From assembly GCA_036250195.1 (NCBI GenBank), contig JAVHZZ010000001.1, positions 376,942,707 to 377,006,706 on the forward strand: a DNA stretch of 64,000 bases. The letters are read 5' to 3'. The notes under the pieces are model-generated. The model worked only from the letters and a program-made list of their open reading frames with translations, ran no database searches and had not been told where the DNA came from. This document shows positions 45,831 through 57,008 of the stretch, in pieces. Made by a program: the position numbers and the translations under genes. Origin of the DNA: Mixophyes australis (taxonomy: Eukaryota; Chordata; Amphibia; Anura; Limnodynastidae). Every line of letters starts with the position of its first letter. Position 1 is the first letter of the stretch.

Positions 45831-46844
45831 TGCTTTACATAGTCATCAATAGCAATAATATTTTCTACAAATGTACTATATGAGACAAACTATTTACTAA
45901 AGTTGCATATTTGAACAGTAAAGATTTGGAATATAGAATGCTTGAAAAATGTGAGAATTAACAATAGACATTTCATAATAAGTCAGTCTGTTTGTGCTGT
46001 ATTGTTCTACACCAAGATCTATGTCTATTCAAGATCTAATTGCATAGCTCTTTGTGCATTCGTTAATATGGTGTGTACAATAAAAGTATGGGCTCATTTA
46101 TAAGTAGAGCTGACAGAACATATACCAGTTTATTTGAGGTAAAATACAAGATCAGGACACTGCATATGTCGTGTCATGGGCAAGTTGTGGACTCCAGCTA
46201 TTTGTGACACACAACCTCCCTTAAAACTATCTCACCCCCCATGTTTAAATGTTTAATTCCCAAACACATGTATTTGGGAAATATATGCAATACTTCAAAA
46301 ACTTGAAGGGCTGTGCTGGATACATATTGTAAAATAGATTTAAGACTTTTCCCATTACATCCAAAACAATCTATATTTGTTCCATGAAATATTGAAATGA
46401 GTGACATATTTTGCTATGGCCAAATATCCGATCATTTGCCTTTTTTGTTTATTTAGTGTCTCTGTGTTTGCACTACATGAGATCATCCTTGGAGACAAGA
46501 ATCACGGAACATTTATTGTCTGCTATGAATAGCTTTTCATTTTTTCAATTAGTCCCTATAAAACTGTAATTGTTCATCTTGTCCTGGAACACAATTCCTT
46601 TGTATGACTAGGTTCTTTTCTGCTTAGCTACAAGCTAATTCAGTATGTCATCTAAAAATACACACATTTTTTCTTTCTTCCTATTTGACTCCCAGTTAAC
46701 TTAGTATGCTAAACTCAATCAAATGCCATATTAAATGGTCAAATGTGATTTTAGAGTAACTCCCTGTGTAGCATAGGTAATATGCACCTTATGACATGTA
46801 GGCAAGCATGACCCTAAAGGGAATTTTAGGGAGTTTTAGTGAGA
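45831..46844. other. No gene seen
   Basis: Unique-looking AT-rich DNA. Confidence 0.35.
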
Positions 46845-46849
46845 CCAGG

Positions 46850-47035
46850 GGGTAAATGTATCATAGTGCAGGTTGTACAAGTCGTCGGAAATCGGCGAGA
46901 TGACAGCTTAAATTTAAAGCGGCGCTGCCTTGTAAAGGGAAGTTTCCCTTTACAAGGCAGCACCGCTTTAAATTTAAGCTGTCATCTCGCCGATTTCCGG
47001 CTACTTGTACAACCCGCACTATGATACATTTACCT
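46850..47035. mobile_element. Hairpin MITE, 186 bp, GGGTAAATGTAT ends
   Basis: Left end GGGTAAATGTATCATAGTGC, right end the mirror GCACTATGATACATTTACCT. Near-perfect palindrome with centre AAAGGGAAGTTTCCCTTT, as in 22129-22314 and of the same length. Flanks CCAGG (46845-46849) and CCAAG (47036-47040). Confidence 0.9.
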
Positions 47036-47040
47036 CCAAG

Positions 47041-50000
47041 TGTTTAAAAGTGTGACCTGGAGCCCTCAGAACCAAGATGCACCAGGCTCAAAGGAAAAAC
47101 AGTTTCGAATCTTGTACCCCATGGATCACAACCAGTTGAGTTATGCAGAGTGAAACTGACTCTGGTTATGCCAGTTCTCAAGTGTGTCTGGGTTCCGAGA
47201 GAGAGTGTCTGAAATTAAGAGAGAAGTTGGTGATGATGCTAAGAGCTGAGGGCATGGCCTGTCCTGTTTGTCAGCTGAGTAGTGTGAGTGTTCACTCAGA
47301 GAGACACCCATTAGACTTGCCAGTGTCCCGGGTATAGCTGAAAATTGAAGAAGGTGAAGCGGTACCCCAGGGCAAGAAAGTAAGTTGGGGTGACTGCAAC
47401 TGTGCAGAGGCCAACTATGTGTCAACTATTGTGTCAAATAACTGAACTGTCTAAAGTTACTAGGTACTCTGAAGGCTGGAATTGGAATAAATAAATAAAA
47501 CCCTACCTAATTTATTTTCTCCAAGAGATATGGTCTGGGGCCCATTTATTTGAGCAGTGGTTATTGTACACCACTATAACTGATATGTCTGCAATACAAA
47601 AACTCTATTGTTATTAAAACTATATGTACAAGGATACCTGCCTTCTGATTCACCCAATGAAGCCTGAGGTGAAAGAACATGGGAAACCTGACCCAAAAGA
47701 ATTCTCACGGTAGGTGACATTGGGGGGGGATACACAAAACCCCACCAATTTAGATACACATGGATCCTTCATGGCTCTGCATACATTATTACACACATAC
47801 ATAATTGTTGCATCAACCTTTCTTATTATGTGTTTCTATCAAGATACAGTGAGTTAAAAAAGTTGGATAATCATTTCAGGAGACCCAACAATGCAGCCGT
47901 AGCTAAAGTGGTATAGTCATTCTTTTAGGAGATTCCCAGGTCACACATGCAAGGACAATTAGAAGATACAACTGTATCTTTTATTACAAAGTAGATACAA
48001 TGTAATACAATAAGAACAAATAACCAAAACATTTAAAGCAATGGCCAGAAAAGTCACCAGGTTTTTAAAGACCCTTTCCCCACAGTATAAAGGGAGCTGT
48101 AGATAAACTGTGTTGAGGTCCTGGACATTTAGCCTGTTTTGGTAGCCTCTTCCAACTCAGTAGGACTCCTTGCTTGATGCTCCGGCAAGGCAAAGTTACC
48201 GGAATCGTGAGTCTCCTGATAGAGTCCGCTCAGCAGAAGGTGCAGTTACAGTCTAGCAGGCTTCATCACTTCAACGCTAACATCCCAGTGTAGAAAACCA
48301 AGTCCCAGAAGCAGATTCTCTGCTTTAAACCCTCTACTCCCACTTTGTTTCCAAGGTAAATCATTGGTGGAATTTTTTTGGAGTTTATTTCTGTGGCACA
48401 GTGTGGGTGGGTGTTGTGATGTTCCAATCTGTGGTTGAGTAGATGTGTAAAGTGTAATCGGTTTACCTCTGTATTCTCCTTGCTGTCTTGGTGGGTTGTC
48501 TTTCTTTGGCATGTTCCGTGGCTCGGAACCATTGTTTATTTATGTTCAGTGAAGTTTTCTCTGGATCTTCTGGCGTTAGTGGGGTCCTGTGAATAGAGTG
48601 AAGGGGGAGAGAAGAGTGTGGGAGACTGGAAAGAGGGAAAAGTGGCCCAACTTATGTGCTCTTTTTTTCTTTGCAAAAACCCCGTAGGTACTTTATGTTC
48701 TTAGCATTTTATTGTACCCTCTGTATTGGCCACTGTTCTAAAAGGGGTTGACCCAGAGCTATTCCCTCAAAATCCTACAAATCCTGCAGATCCCTGCTAT
48801 TTAGGCTCTAGACTGGCTAGTGTAAGTTAACAAGGGTGTGAAGCTAGACTAATGAATGTGAACTACCAGATTTATTTCCTTACATGCTTTTACTGTGCCC
48901 CCAGCCAATTAAGACTTCCTGCATGTGACGATTATGTAGCATATCTAATGACTGACTGTTATGTTCTGTTGAATTCATGTATGACAATGTGAATATTTTA
49001 TGTAACCTTATAATGTAATCTCTACGTGTGCTTTACTAGATGACATGAGCTTGAACTTATGCAAGTGTCATTAATCTTTTGAAACTAGCCAGGCCTGGGA
49101 TAGATAAGGATCTTGGGGGAGTTTGAAGCCCCAAAGTTGTAATCCATCTAGCCACTCAAGCAGAGCAGAGGTGAGAGATTCTCTGAGGTGCCCAAACATA
49201 TATCTTGGTGATAGATAATTTACATCAGAAAGCTCTGTGTCATTTTGGGAATCAATCTAACTTAACTGAAAATGTAATTCCTATGGTGGGGGTGAAGAAC
49301 CTGTAAAAAGGGTTTAAAATCTTTTGCTTTAGACATTACAGGGTGCATTTTCATAAGGGGGACTATCACGACTGTGCACCTGTTTTCATCACAACAAGCA
49401 TAATTATATAATAGAATATGGCTTACAATTAATAACATGTGTATGTGCTACTGTAGATGGAATGTTAAGAGCACACCTGTATTTACATGTTCCCCTCTGC
49501 TATTATGTAGATGCACGGTGCTTTGTCAAAAAAAATATGCTGTGCACCCCTATGGTATGAAGCACTATTAAAGTATTTCCTTAGTTTATGCATATACTGG
49601 TCATTAATAGATGGCTCTGAAAGGTAAACTGCCCACCAGACTTTGGAGCTCTATATGGTATACCAAGCTGTAAACTTTCCAGTGGTCACAAGATTATGGG
49701 ACTTTGCATGGTATATTATTCACTATATGACAGGGCTGCCTAGCATAGTGTCTATCACATTATTAATTGGTCATATGGGACTCATTGTACTTTAATATAA
49801 CTTTTTAAAATGCCAATTGTTAAATAGTTTTACTTGGTGTGTAAAATAAGGCCCACAACCTGAAAAGCATAATTTGGAATTGCATGAGGCTCATCATTGT
49901 TGTGACAGCAGGGACTTTACTCTGCCAAGCTGTCAGGGGGTTTGTTTTATAGACTTGTCTTGAGGTTCCTCTTAAAGTAAATTACTTGCCATTATTGACT

Positions 50001-50285
50001 AATCATATTGGTGCTTATCAGCCATCAGACGCTCACAATCTTCATTAACAGCACTTGGAACCGCTTGCTTCTGGATGGACGTGGGTAGCTGTCTGTTGTA
50101 GCACCTTTTTGCAGGCCCTGTTTTAGAGTGACCAGCCCAGATAGCCTAGACTCATGGGGTTTTTGCAGGGAATCCAACACTTTTCATCTCCCATTATTAG
50201 CAGTAACAAGCTAGGTTCTATCTTTTGAATGATATGTACAACCAAGTAAGAATTTCACAGATTGCAATTTGCATGCACATTCATA
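47041..50285. other. No gene seen; possible old unassigned repeats
   Basis: Open frames at 47141-47425 and 48246-48532 have no known motif and overlap frames on the other strand or in other registers. AATAAATAAATAAAA at about 47489 could be a poly(A) signal of a retroelement LTR, but no LTR pair was found. Confidence 0.35.
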
Positions 50286-50289
50286 CATG

Positions 50290-50341
50290 TATTTATACAT
50301 ATACTGTATATATTTTATATATACATATATATATATAAGAA

Positions 50342-50398
<57 letters not shown>
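50290..50398. repeat. (TA)n microsatellite
   Basis: TA-rich from 50290 and a pure TA run from about 50344 to 50396. Confidence 0.9.
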
Positions 50399-50399
<1 letters not shown>

Positions 50400-51597
50400 G
50401 TTTACACCATATTATTAAACAAGGAAATGATTTAAAATGACTGTTGGCTGCATATCAATTTCAGTTACAAGGCATATTAATATTTCAGATAGAAGGAGCT
50501 TCAAGCAATATGCCAGGGGATGCAGTAGTCTTCCAACCCCTGCTGCACATGGGCACTGGAAAAAGTTCTCATTAGGCAAGTTATCAATTTCCTTGTTTCC
50601 TGGCTGGGAAGTAAGGTGTTGTTCATTATTCCCTGGATTCACGTCACCCAAGGTGGGGGTCACCATGGAACTACTACCTAGAGCTGGATTATTCCTCATT
50701 AATCCCCATCACATCATGGGCTCTTGGGAACAATATTCCAAAGTCATATTATAGAGCTGTCTATTAATTTTCTAACTAGAATACACTAACACACTGGTGT
50801 TTAACTGATATATAGCGGAATAGTAAATAGCATTAGTGCCACTATTGCATGGTCATGGTCATCTGGTAACAAACCAGAGGGCTGTTTTACATTTTTTATT
50901 TATTTACTTTTTAGGTTTGTGTTGCTTCATATAGCACATTTTTATAGTAGAGTTAGCAGAAGCAGGCTGACATATTTATTAATAAGGTGCCATAATACAA
51001 GTCTATCTGCCAGCACATTTAAATCGGCATAGCTTTTCCCCCCAGGTACTTGTTTTTCTAAATGAACCCTACCCATGTTAAAATTATTTAATTCACATAA
51101 CATTGGTGTTTTATTATGTGGCTAGCCCTCAAGTTGACCCCAATTGCTAAAGTTGAATAGCAAATCATCTAAAATATAATTGCATCTTAATTTTAATTGC
51201 TTTAATTCTGTAGAATGCTATAAAACTGATTGCCATGGCATTTCCACACTACATCGTTTAATTTTTTTTAAAATTGATAACAAATATTATGCATTAATAA
51301 GAATTTAAAAGGAAACAATTTAAATTCTCTTTGAGAATTAGATACCTATCTCTCTTCAAACATTTCCAAAGTAAATTGCACTAGTTTAAAAGATTGTTGC
51401 TGTCAAAAGTATGCAGGTATGATCTAACTATATATAGCATCTTGAAGGTTACTTTAGTAAATAAAGAAAATTCCAACAATTTCTGAAATTACAGTGATAT
51501 TATTGTCCTGTCTAGTGGCAACACATTTTTTTAATGTAGGTTGACACCAGGAAAACTGGAGACAAAGTTTTTACACAAACAGAAAAAGATCAATGAC
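50399..51597. other. No gene seen
   Basis: Unique-looking AT-rich DNA. Confidence 0.35.
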
Positions 51598-51599
51598 TG

Positions 51600-51600
<1 letters not shown>

Positions 51601-51645
<45 letters not shown>
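51601..51645. repeat. (ATT)n microsatellite
   Basis: Fifteen or so tandem TTA/ATT units, followed by ATCATCATC. The arrangement matches a SINE tail, though no SINE body precedes it. Confidence 0.9.
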
Positions 51646-51852
51646 CATCATCTATTTAATGCAGCTATACATTGAGGCAATCATAGCACAAACAATTTAC
51701 AAACAATAAATGAAGCAGAAGGTAAAAATGGCCCTGCCAAGCGACCTTCCAATGTAAGAATGTTTGAAATGTTCATCTTTATTGATAGTCATACTATCAT
51801 TTTTGGCAATTCTATACATACTACTATCTCCCCTCAATCTGCTAAAGCCATT

Positions 51853-52027
51853 CAGGGGCAGGCTGGGCTGGGGGTCAAGGGGGTATCTGCCCCCCAGTCC
51901 GGTCCCAGAGTAAGCTACCTTGGGCTGGGTCACTGGGCCACCTGCATTTTTTCTCCTTTAAAATGTTCTTAATAGGCTGGTGAGTCAAGTTTTGCCCCCA
52001 GGGCTAAAATTTGCCAGCCCTCCCCTG
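51853..52027. mobile_element. hAT-type MITE, 175 bp
   Basis: Ends CAGGGGCAGGCTGG and CCAGCCCTCCCCTG. 8-bp flanks AAGCCATT and TAGCCATG (6 of 8 match). Confidence 0.75.
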
Positions 52028-52035
52028 TAGCCATG

Positions 52036-53052
52036 CATGCCATTAAGTAACTTATGGCTTGTATATTCCTCTTGGTTATATTAAGTTTCCAATTGATTTT
52101 TCCAGTTTGCCTATTTTATCAGTTCCCATCTTTAAATCATTATTCTAAAAGGATTTCTGTGTCAACTTATGATGTTTATGTGTAATTAGACCATCAATGA
52201 GCATGTTGTTCCTTTGCTGTGTGCAGTCTTAGTGCAAGATTGGAAACATATCACTTTGCAACCCCCTTGGTGTTATGGAGGCTTAACTTTCCACGATAAG
52301 TTGGTATCATTTACAATTCAATTTGTCAAGTCCTTCCAACTCGTTTATATTCTATTGATTAACACACTATGGGATATTTACCTTTGCAAATCATGTAGTT
52401 ACATACATACATCTCACAGCATTTAACGTAAAATATGAAAACTGAATAATGATTATTTACCTTATAGATGATGACATGGTTTATTACAAAGCAAAACACA
52501 TTAGCAAATATTATAAGACAGTACCTTTTACATATGGTTTAGTGGTTATTACACACTCACTGATCTCTCTCCTATCCATATTAAAAGAACATTCTATTTT
52601 AGCAAAAGCCAAACATTGATTTGATCGCTAAATTTGTACTGAAAGGAGGATACTCACCTAAGTGAAATATATAAAATGCTTTGCCAGAAGTACACTTATT
52701 GACCCTTCTGAAACCGTCTCTACACAAAAAGTATATATTTTAGTTTATTTTCAAGTCAACTCATTCATGATACATGTGTGAAAGAATAAAGGTGTCAAAA
52801 CTACAAAACTAGATTCTGTATTTACATTTGCTTTCCTTTACTCTTTTGAGCAACCAAGAAATAACTTCCTAAAGCTATATTTCTATTTTTTACATGTCTG
52901 AACAATTCATACAAGACAAAAACTCTAAACTCTGACCCCAGCATTGCTGTGTGACTGGATCGCATACATACAAATCCCTTTCTGCCTTTGCAATCTGACT
53001 GGACCAATATGCAATATGCAGATATCATATATCTGACTCCCATTGACCTATA
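52036..53052. other. No gene seen
   Basis: Unique-looking AT-rich DNA. Confidence 0.35.
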
Positions 53053-53178
53053 GATTGTAAGCTTGCGAGCAGGGCCTCTTACCTCTTTGTCTGTATTACC
53101 CAGTATTGTTTAATACTGTGTTTGTTCCCAATTATAAAGTGCTATGGATTTTGCTGATGATGAAATGTTGATGATGAT
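53053..53178 (+). mobile_element. SINE 3' region
   Basis: ATTGTAAGCTTGCGAGCAGG, GTCTGTATTACCCAGTATTG, GTTCCCAATTATAAAGTGCT, then a GATGATG tail. Promoter-bearing head absent. Confidence 0.65.
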
Positions 53179-53274
53179 TCATATGGGAAAACTATTTTTT
53201 TTAATTGTTGTTTTATATTCTGTTGTTGGCAATCATGCAATAATTTGCAAGTTATTGTGTATTATTATTTGCAG

Positions 53275-53411
53275 TCAGTGGTTTAAGCGGAAATTTAGAC
53301 ATGGCAGTATAGAAAATGTAAGTGAATGGAATTTGATAGTTTTACAGTGAACGCAGTAGTCGAAGTGGTGGTATAGCATACTACCGTATACACCCCACTT
53401 CCTCCACTGAT
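53275..53411. mobile_element. Short hAT-like MITE, CAGTGG ends
   Basis: Begins CAGTGGTTTAAGCGG and ends CCCCACTTCCTCCACTG. The best preserved of three related copies (see 3881 and 17121). No clean 8-bp duplication. Confidence 0.6.
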
Positions 53412-53669
53412 TACCATGGAATAAGGGATTTAAATCTGTAATCTTGGGCTATATTGCCAAGAAAATGCTAAAACACGTATGATCTCTGTCAGGATCCCCA
53501 ATAAGGAAACCACTGAGAGAATGTAAGTGGAACTAAATGGTTTATTGTTACACAGGTTAGGGATGCAGTAAATGGTAAGGCAACAAATACAAGTCAGCAG
53601 AGTATGGCAGTTATAGCAAGGATTCCTCAGGAAGCCAGAGAAGAAGAGGCAGTGCTGAGAAGCCGGAGA

Positions 53670-53880
53670 AACCACGGGTGTCAGGACTGCAGGTTACTCG
53701 GGAGGCGGGAGGCACCAGACGAGTCACAGGTGTCAGAACTGCAGGTTACTCGAGAGGCATGAGGCACCAAGTGAGTCACGGGTGTCAGGACTACAGGTTA
53801 CTTGGACTCTGGAGGTATGAGGCACCGAATGCATTACAGGTAGCAGGACTTCAGGTAACTTGCGAGGCATGAGGCACAGG
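53670..53880 (+). repeat. Tandem repeat, about 53-bp unit, four copies
   Basis: Repeats of GTGTCAGGACTGCAGGTTAC, TCG.GAGGC.TGAGGCACC and GAGTCAC.G at about 53688, 53741 and 53795, with a more diverged fourth unit at about 53847. Adjacent sequence (53900-54130) has a second short duplication: GTCTGTGGAGGCATTATCAC, CTAAATAGTGGAGATGACAC and CTAGACAGTGGAGATGACAC. Confidence 0.75.
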
Positions 53881-56366
53881 ATGATCAGCAAGCCGAGAAA
53901 GTGTAGTAGTCTGTGGAGGCATTATCACTAAATAGTGGAGATGACACACATGGTGCAAAAGTCTGTGGACCGATACACAGGATATACTAGAGACCGAATG
54001 CAATGGTCTGTGGAGCCTTACCACTAGACAGTGGAGATGACACACAGGTTGCAATGGAATGCAGACACAGGAGCTGGATATGCCACTCAGTGTAGGTGCA
54101 GGATTACTAGTGGTGCAATGGAATGCAGACACTGTAAAGCAGGAGGGTCAAGCAAGCCAGGGGTCAAAGCCACATGGTCGACAACGATACCAGGGAGAAG
54201 GCAGAAGAGCCGGGTCTGGGTCTTACAATGAGGTGCAAAAGGAGGAGCCACGCAGAGGTCAAAACCAGGAAACCAAACAGGATACATGAACAGGAAATCC
54301 AGCAGAAGTAAAGGCAACAGATGAACTGGTAAAGGCTGCTGGAATAGGCAGGCATTTATAGGCCAGGGACAGGTGCTTAGCATCCTGGAGTAACAAGCTT
54401 AGCTCTGTCAGGTAGGAGAGCAGTCCAAATACCACAGTGGACCCTTTGGTGGAATGGTGGTACTGCAAGCTGGATACAAATCAAGGCAAAAGTCCAACAT
54501 TGTTCTTGGCAGACAGGAGTTGCAGGAGGCAGATCGTGATCATTTCTATCTATATCTGTCTCTGCTCCACTGCATTTTTATTATTAAAGGGACACTAATC
54601 TCATTCTCATTATTTTGATAGTATCCAGGAAGGTGTATTGTGTATAGAAAAGTAAATGTGATAATATTATTTTATGTTATTAAATGACATTTCTGTAAGA
54701 GGTAGTAAAGGTAATTTACAAACTGCAAAACAGCCCTTGTTTGCGGGGTCACATAATCTGATGGAAGGAGCTGGGTGAACTGAGAGCATTCCTTTCTAAG
54801 AGCAGATTTGGCAAACACGTGTACCCCCCTCTGCACTGCAGTATAAAAACAATATTTTAATTTGGGGGATGGAATTAGTGCAGTGAGATAAATGGGATAA
54901 GAAGGTGCATTTACACAGGCATCCCCGGGTTACCTGTATGCTCACATACAAAAATGGAGACAGAGGGACAAACATAAAGGGGAAGACAGAGACATGAGGG
55001 TGATAGGGACATACACACTGTGGGTGGGCATCTAAACAATGTGCAAAACTAGGTGAGAAGCAGAGGGTCTCAGAAACAAAGCAACAGTTGGAGGAAGATC
55101 AAAGACCCATCAGAAGGAGGAGAGGTTAGTGGGAAATTCCTCTGAGAAATAGAGGGAACAAGAATGGAGAAGGTTTCGCTGGAGCTCATTGCATACTGAA
55201 TATGCAAATCATGACACTCTTTAATAGGATCAAAAAATGGAGGTGAGTTTCAGCCATGGTCAACCTGCCCCTGTCGACGCCAACCTGCTCTGCCCACGCT
55301 ACACCTCTTGTGTCTTCTGTATGTGAAATACATGTACACTTGGTGGTAAATGCAGTTTTTTTACTTTATTTATTCATTATTCATAGTAAAACGGTTCATC
55401 TAATGGAAACTCTGTATCTGTGTTCATATTTGAGAAGTTATTACCAAATTGTTGTTGTTTTTTATTAAAGGATAAGTTCAATTTTAGACTGAATGGCACT
55501 TCATTATTATTGCCCTGAAATTCAAAATATGGAAAATAAGGAAAATGAACATGAACAAATCAGCAAGGAAGAGAAATCTGACTGACCTTGGGATTAGTGT
55601 GTGGTACTAATTTTAGCCGCACCCACCTATAATAACTTTTATCCCCATACGAATTGTTCTAGAATTAAAGATTTTATCTTATGAATACAATTTTTAAAAT
55701 TAAATTAGGTTTCCAACACCTTTCCTGTGCATGAAGCATAAATAGCTATGTTTTACTTTTTGTGAATGGACCGTTGTCTGTCCTTAACTGAAGCTATTTT
55801 TCCATTTTGCAAGTGGTGCTCCAGACTGTCTTTTCTAATCATATTAATATAACTTCTTTCTATCACCACAGGACACAAACCATACGGGAAGTGGCAGTTA
55901 TAAAGGAATGTAAATTGAAGGCTCACAAAATGTCCGTTATATACTGCAATATTTATTATGTCCTTAATGTTATGTTTTTGCTAATGAATTGTCAAATCAT
56001 CGTGATGTAGTTAAAACATATCAAAATAAGATTCTCAGCAGCAGGTTTAAATTGCAGGAAACAAAAGTAGAGACATTAAGACATAGTACAAATGCCACAG
56101 ACTTTACTCATGAGACCAGAGCAGGAACTATCTAATGGAAGAGAGACAGACTTTTAAATACCCTTTAAATGCTACTATTAAACTGTAATTACAGTTATCT
56201 CCCTACAATGGAATAGCTTGAATAACATAGGCTCCTGCGCTTACATATCATACACAATTACTTCTGTGTTAACTTAAATAACCACTGAAACTAAATGTTG
56301 CTTTATAAAAAAAAAGAGCTGTTAATAACAAATATTCTAAAAAGGTACATAGATGCAAACGATGGG
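53881..56366. other. No gene seen
   Basis: Apart from the short duplication at 53905-54060 no structure was noted. Overlapping frames on both strands at 54031-54468 are not convincing. Confidence 0.35.
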
Positions 56367-56374
56367 CACACAAC
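56367..56374. repeat. hAT target duplication, left (CACACAAC)
   Basis: Identical to 61553-61560. Confidence 0.92.
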
Positions 56375-56389
56375 TAGAGATGAGCGCAC

Positions 56390-56460
56390 TCGGATTTTGT
56401 GAATCCGAGCCCACCCGAACCTTTCCGATCCGAGTCGGATCCGAGACAGATCCGGCTATT
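56390..56460. promoter_or_regulatory. Left subterminal ATCCGA motif cluster
   Basis: CGGATT, AATCCGA, ATCCGAG, CGGATCCGAG and ATCCGG within 70 bases in both orientations. Mirrored by AATCCGAA and AATCCGAAC repeats at 61414-61508. hAT transposases bind such subterminal repeats. Confidence 0.7.
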
Positions 56461-56533
56461 GGCGCCAAATGAAAACTTGAAACCGAGGCTGTGAGTCATA
56501 ATCCCGCTGTCGGATCTCGCGATACTCGGATCC

Positions 56534-56540
56534 TATAAAT
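56534..56540 (+). promoter_or_regulatory. Probable TATA box of the hAT gene
   Basis: TATAAAT within GGATCCTATAAATTCTCC, followed by GCCGCCATCTTC, an initiator-like and YY1-like stretch. It lies about 480 bases before the first candidate start codon. Confidence 0.5.
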
Positions 56541-56624
56541 TCTCCGCTAGTCGCCGCCATCTTCTCTCGGGCATTGATCAGGGTAGAGGGAGGGTGTGTT
56601 AGGTGGTCGTCTGTCCTGGTAGAT

Positions 56625-56775
56625 CTCGTGCTGTGCTGTTTAGTTCTGTGCTGTGCTGTTTAGTTCTGTGCTGTGCTGTGCTGTGCTGTGCTGTGTTCTG
56701 CAGTATCAGTCCAGTGGTGCTGTGTGCTGTGCTCTGTCAATTTTGAGTTCAGTGGTGCTGCTGGGTCCTGTGCTG
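56625..56775 (+). repeat. (GTGCT)n-rich 5' leader repeat
   Basis: Repeated GTGCTGTGCTGT and TTTAGTTCT units, then CAGTGGTGCTG and CAGTGGTCCAGTGGTCCAGTG units, within the probable hAT 5' leader. Confidence 0.75.
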
Positions 56776-57008
56776 TGTCCTGTTCAGTCCAGTGGTCCAG
56801 TGGTCCAGTGTCCTGTGCTTCTAAGGGCATAGTTATTTCCCCATTATTCCCAAGTGTTTAAAAAATTTAAAAAAAGTTATAAAAAAAAATCCAAAAAAAT
56901 AATTTAAAAAAAAATTAATTACAACAAAATTTGCAAAACCAATCCTGCAGTATAAGTCCATTGGTACTGTCTGCAATATTACCAGGTTCACACATTCTGT
57001 AGTATCTT

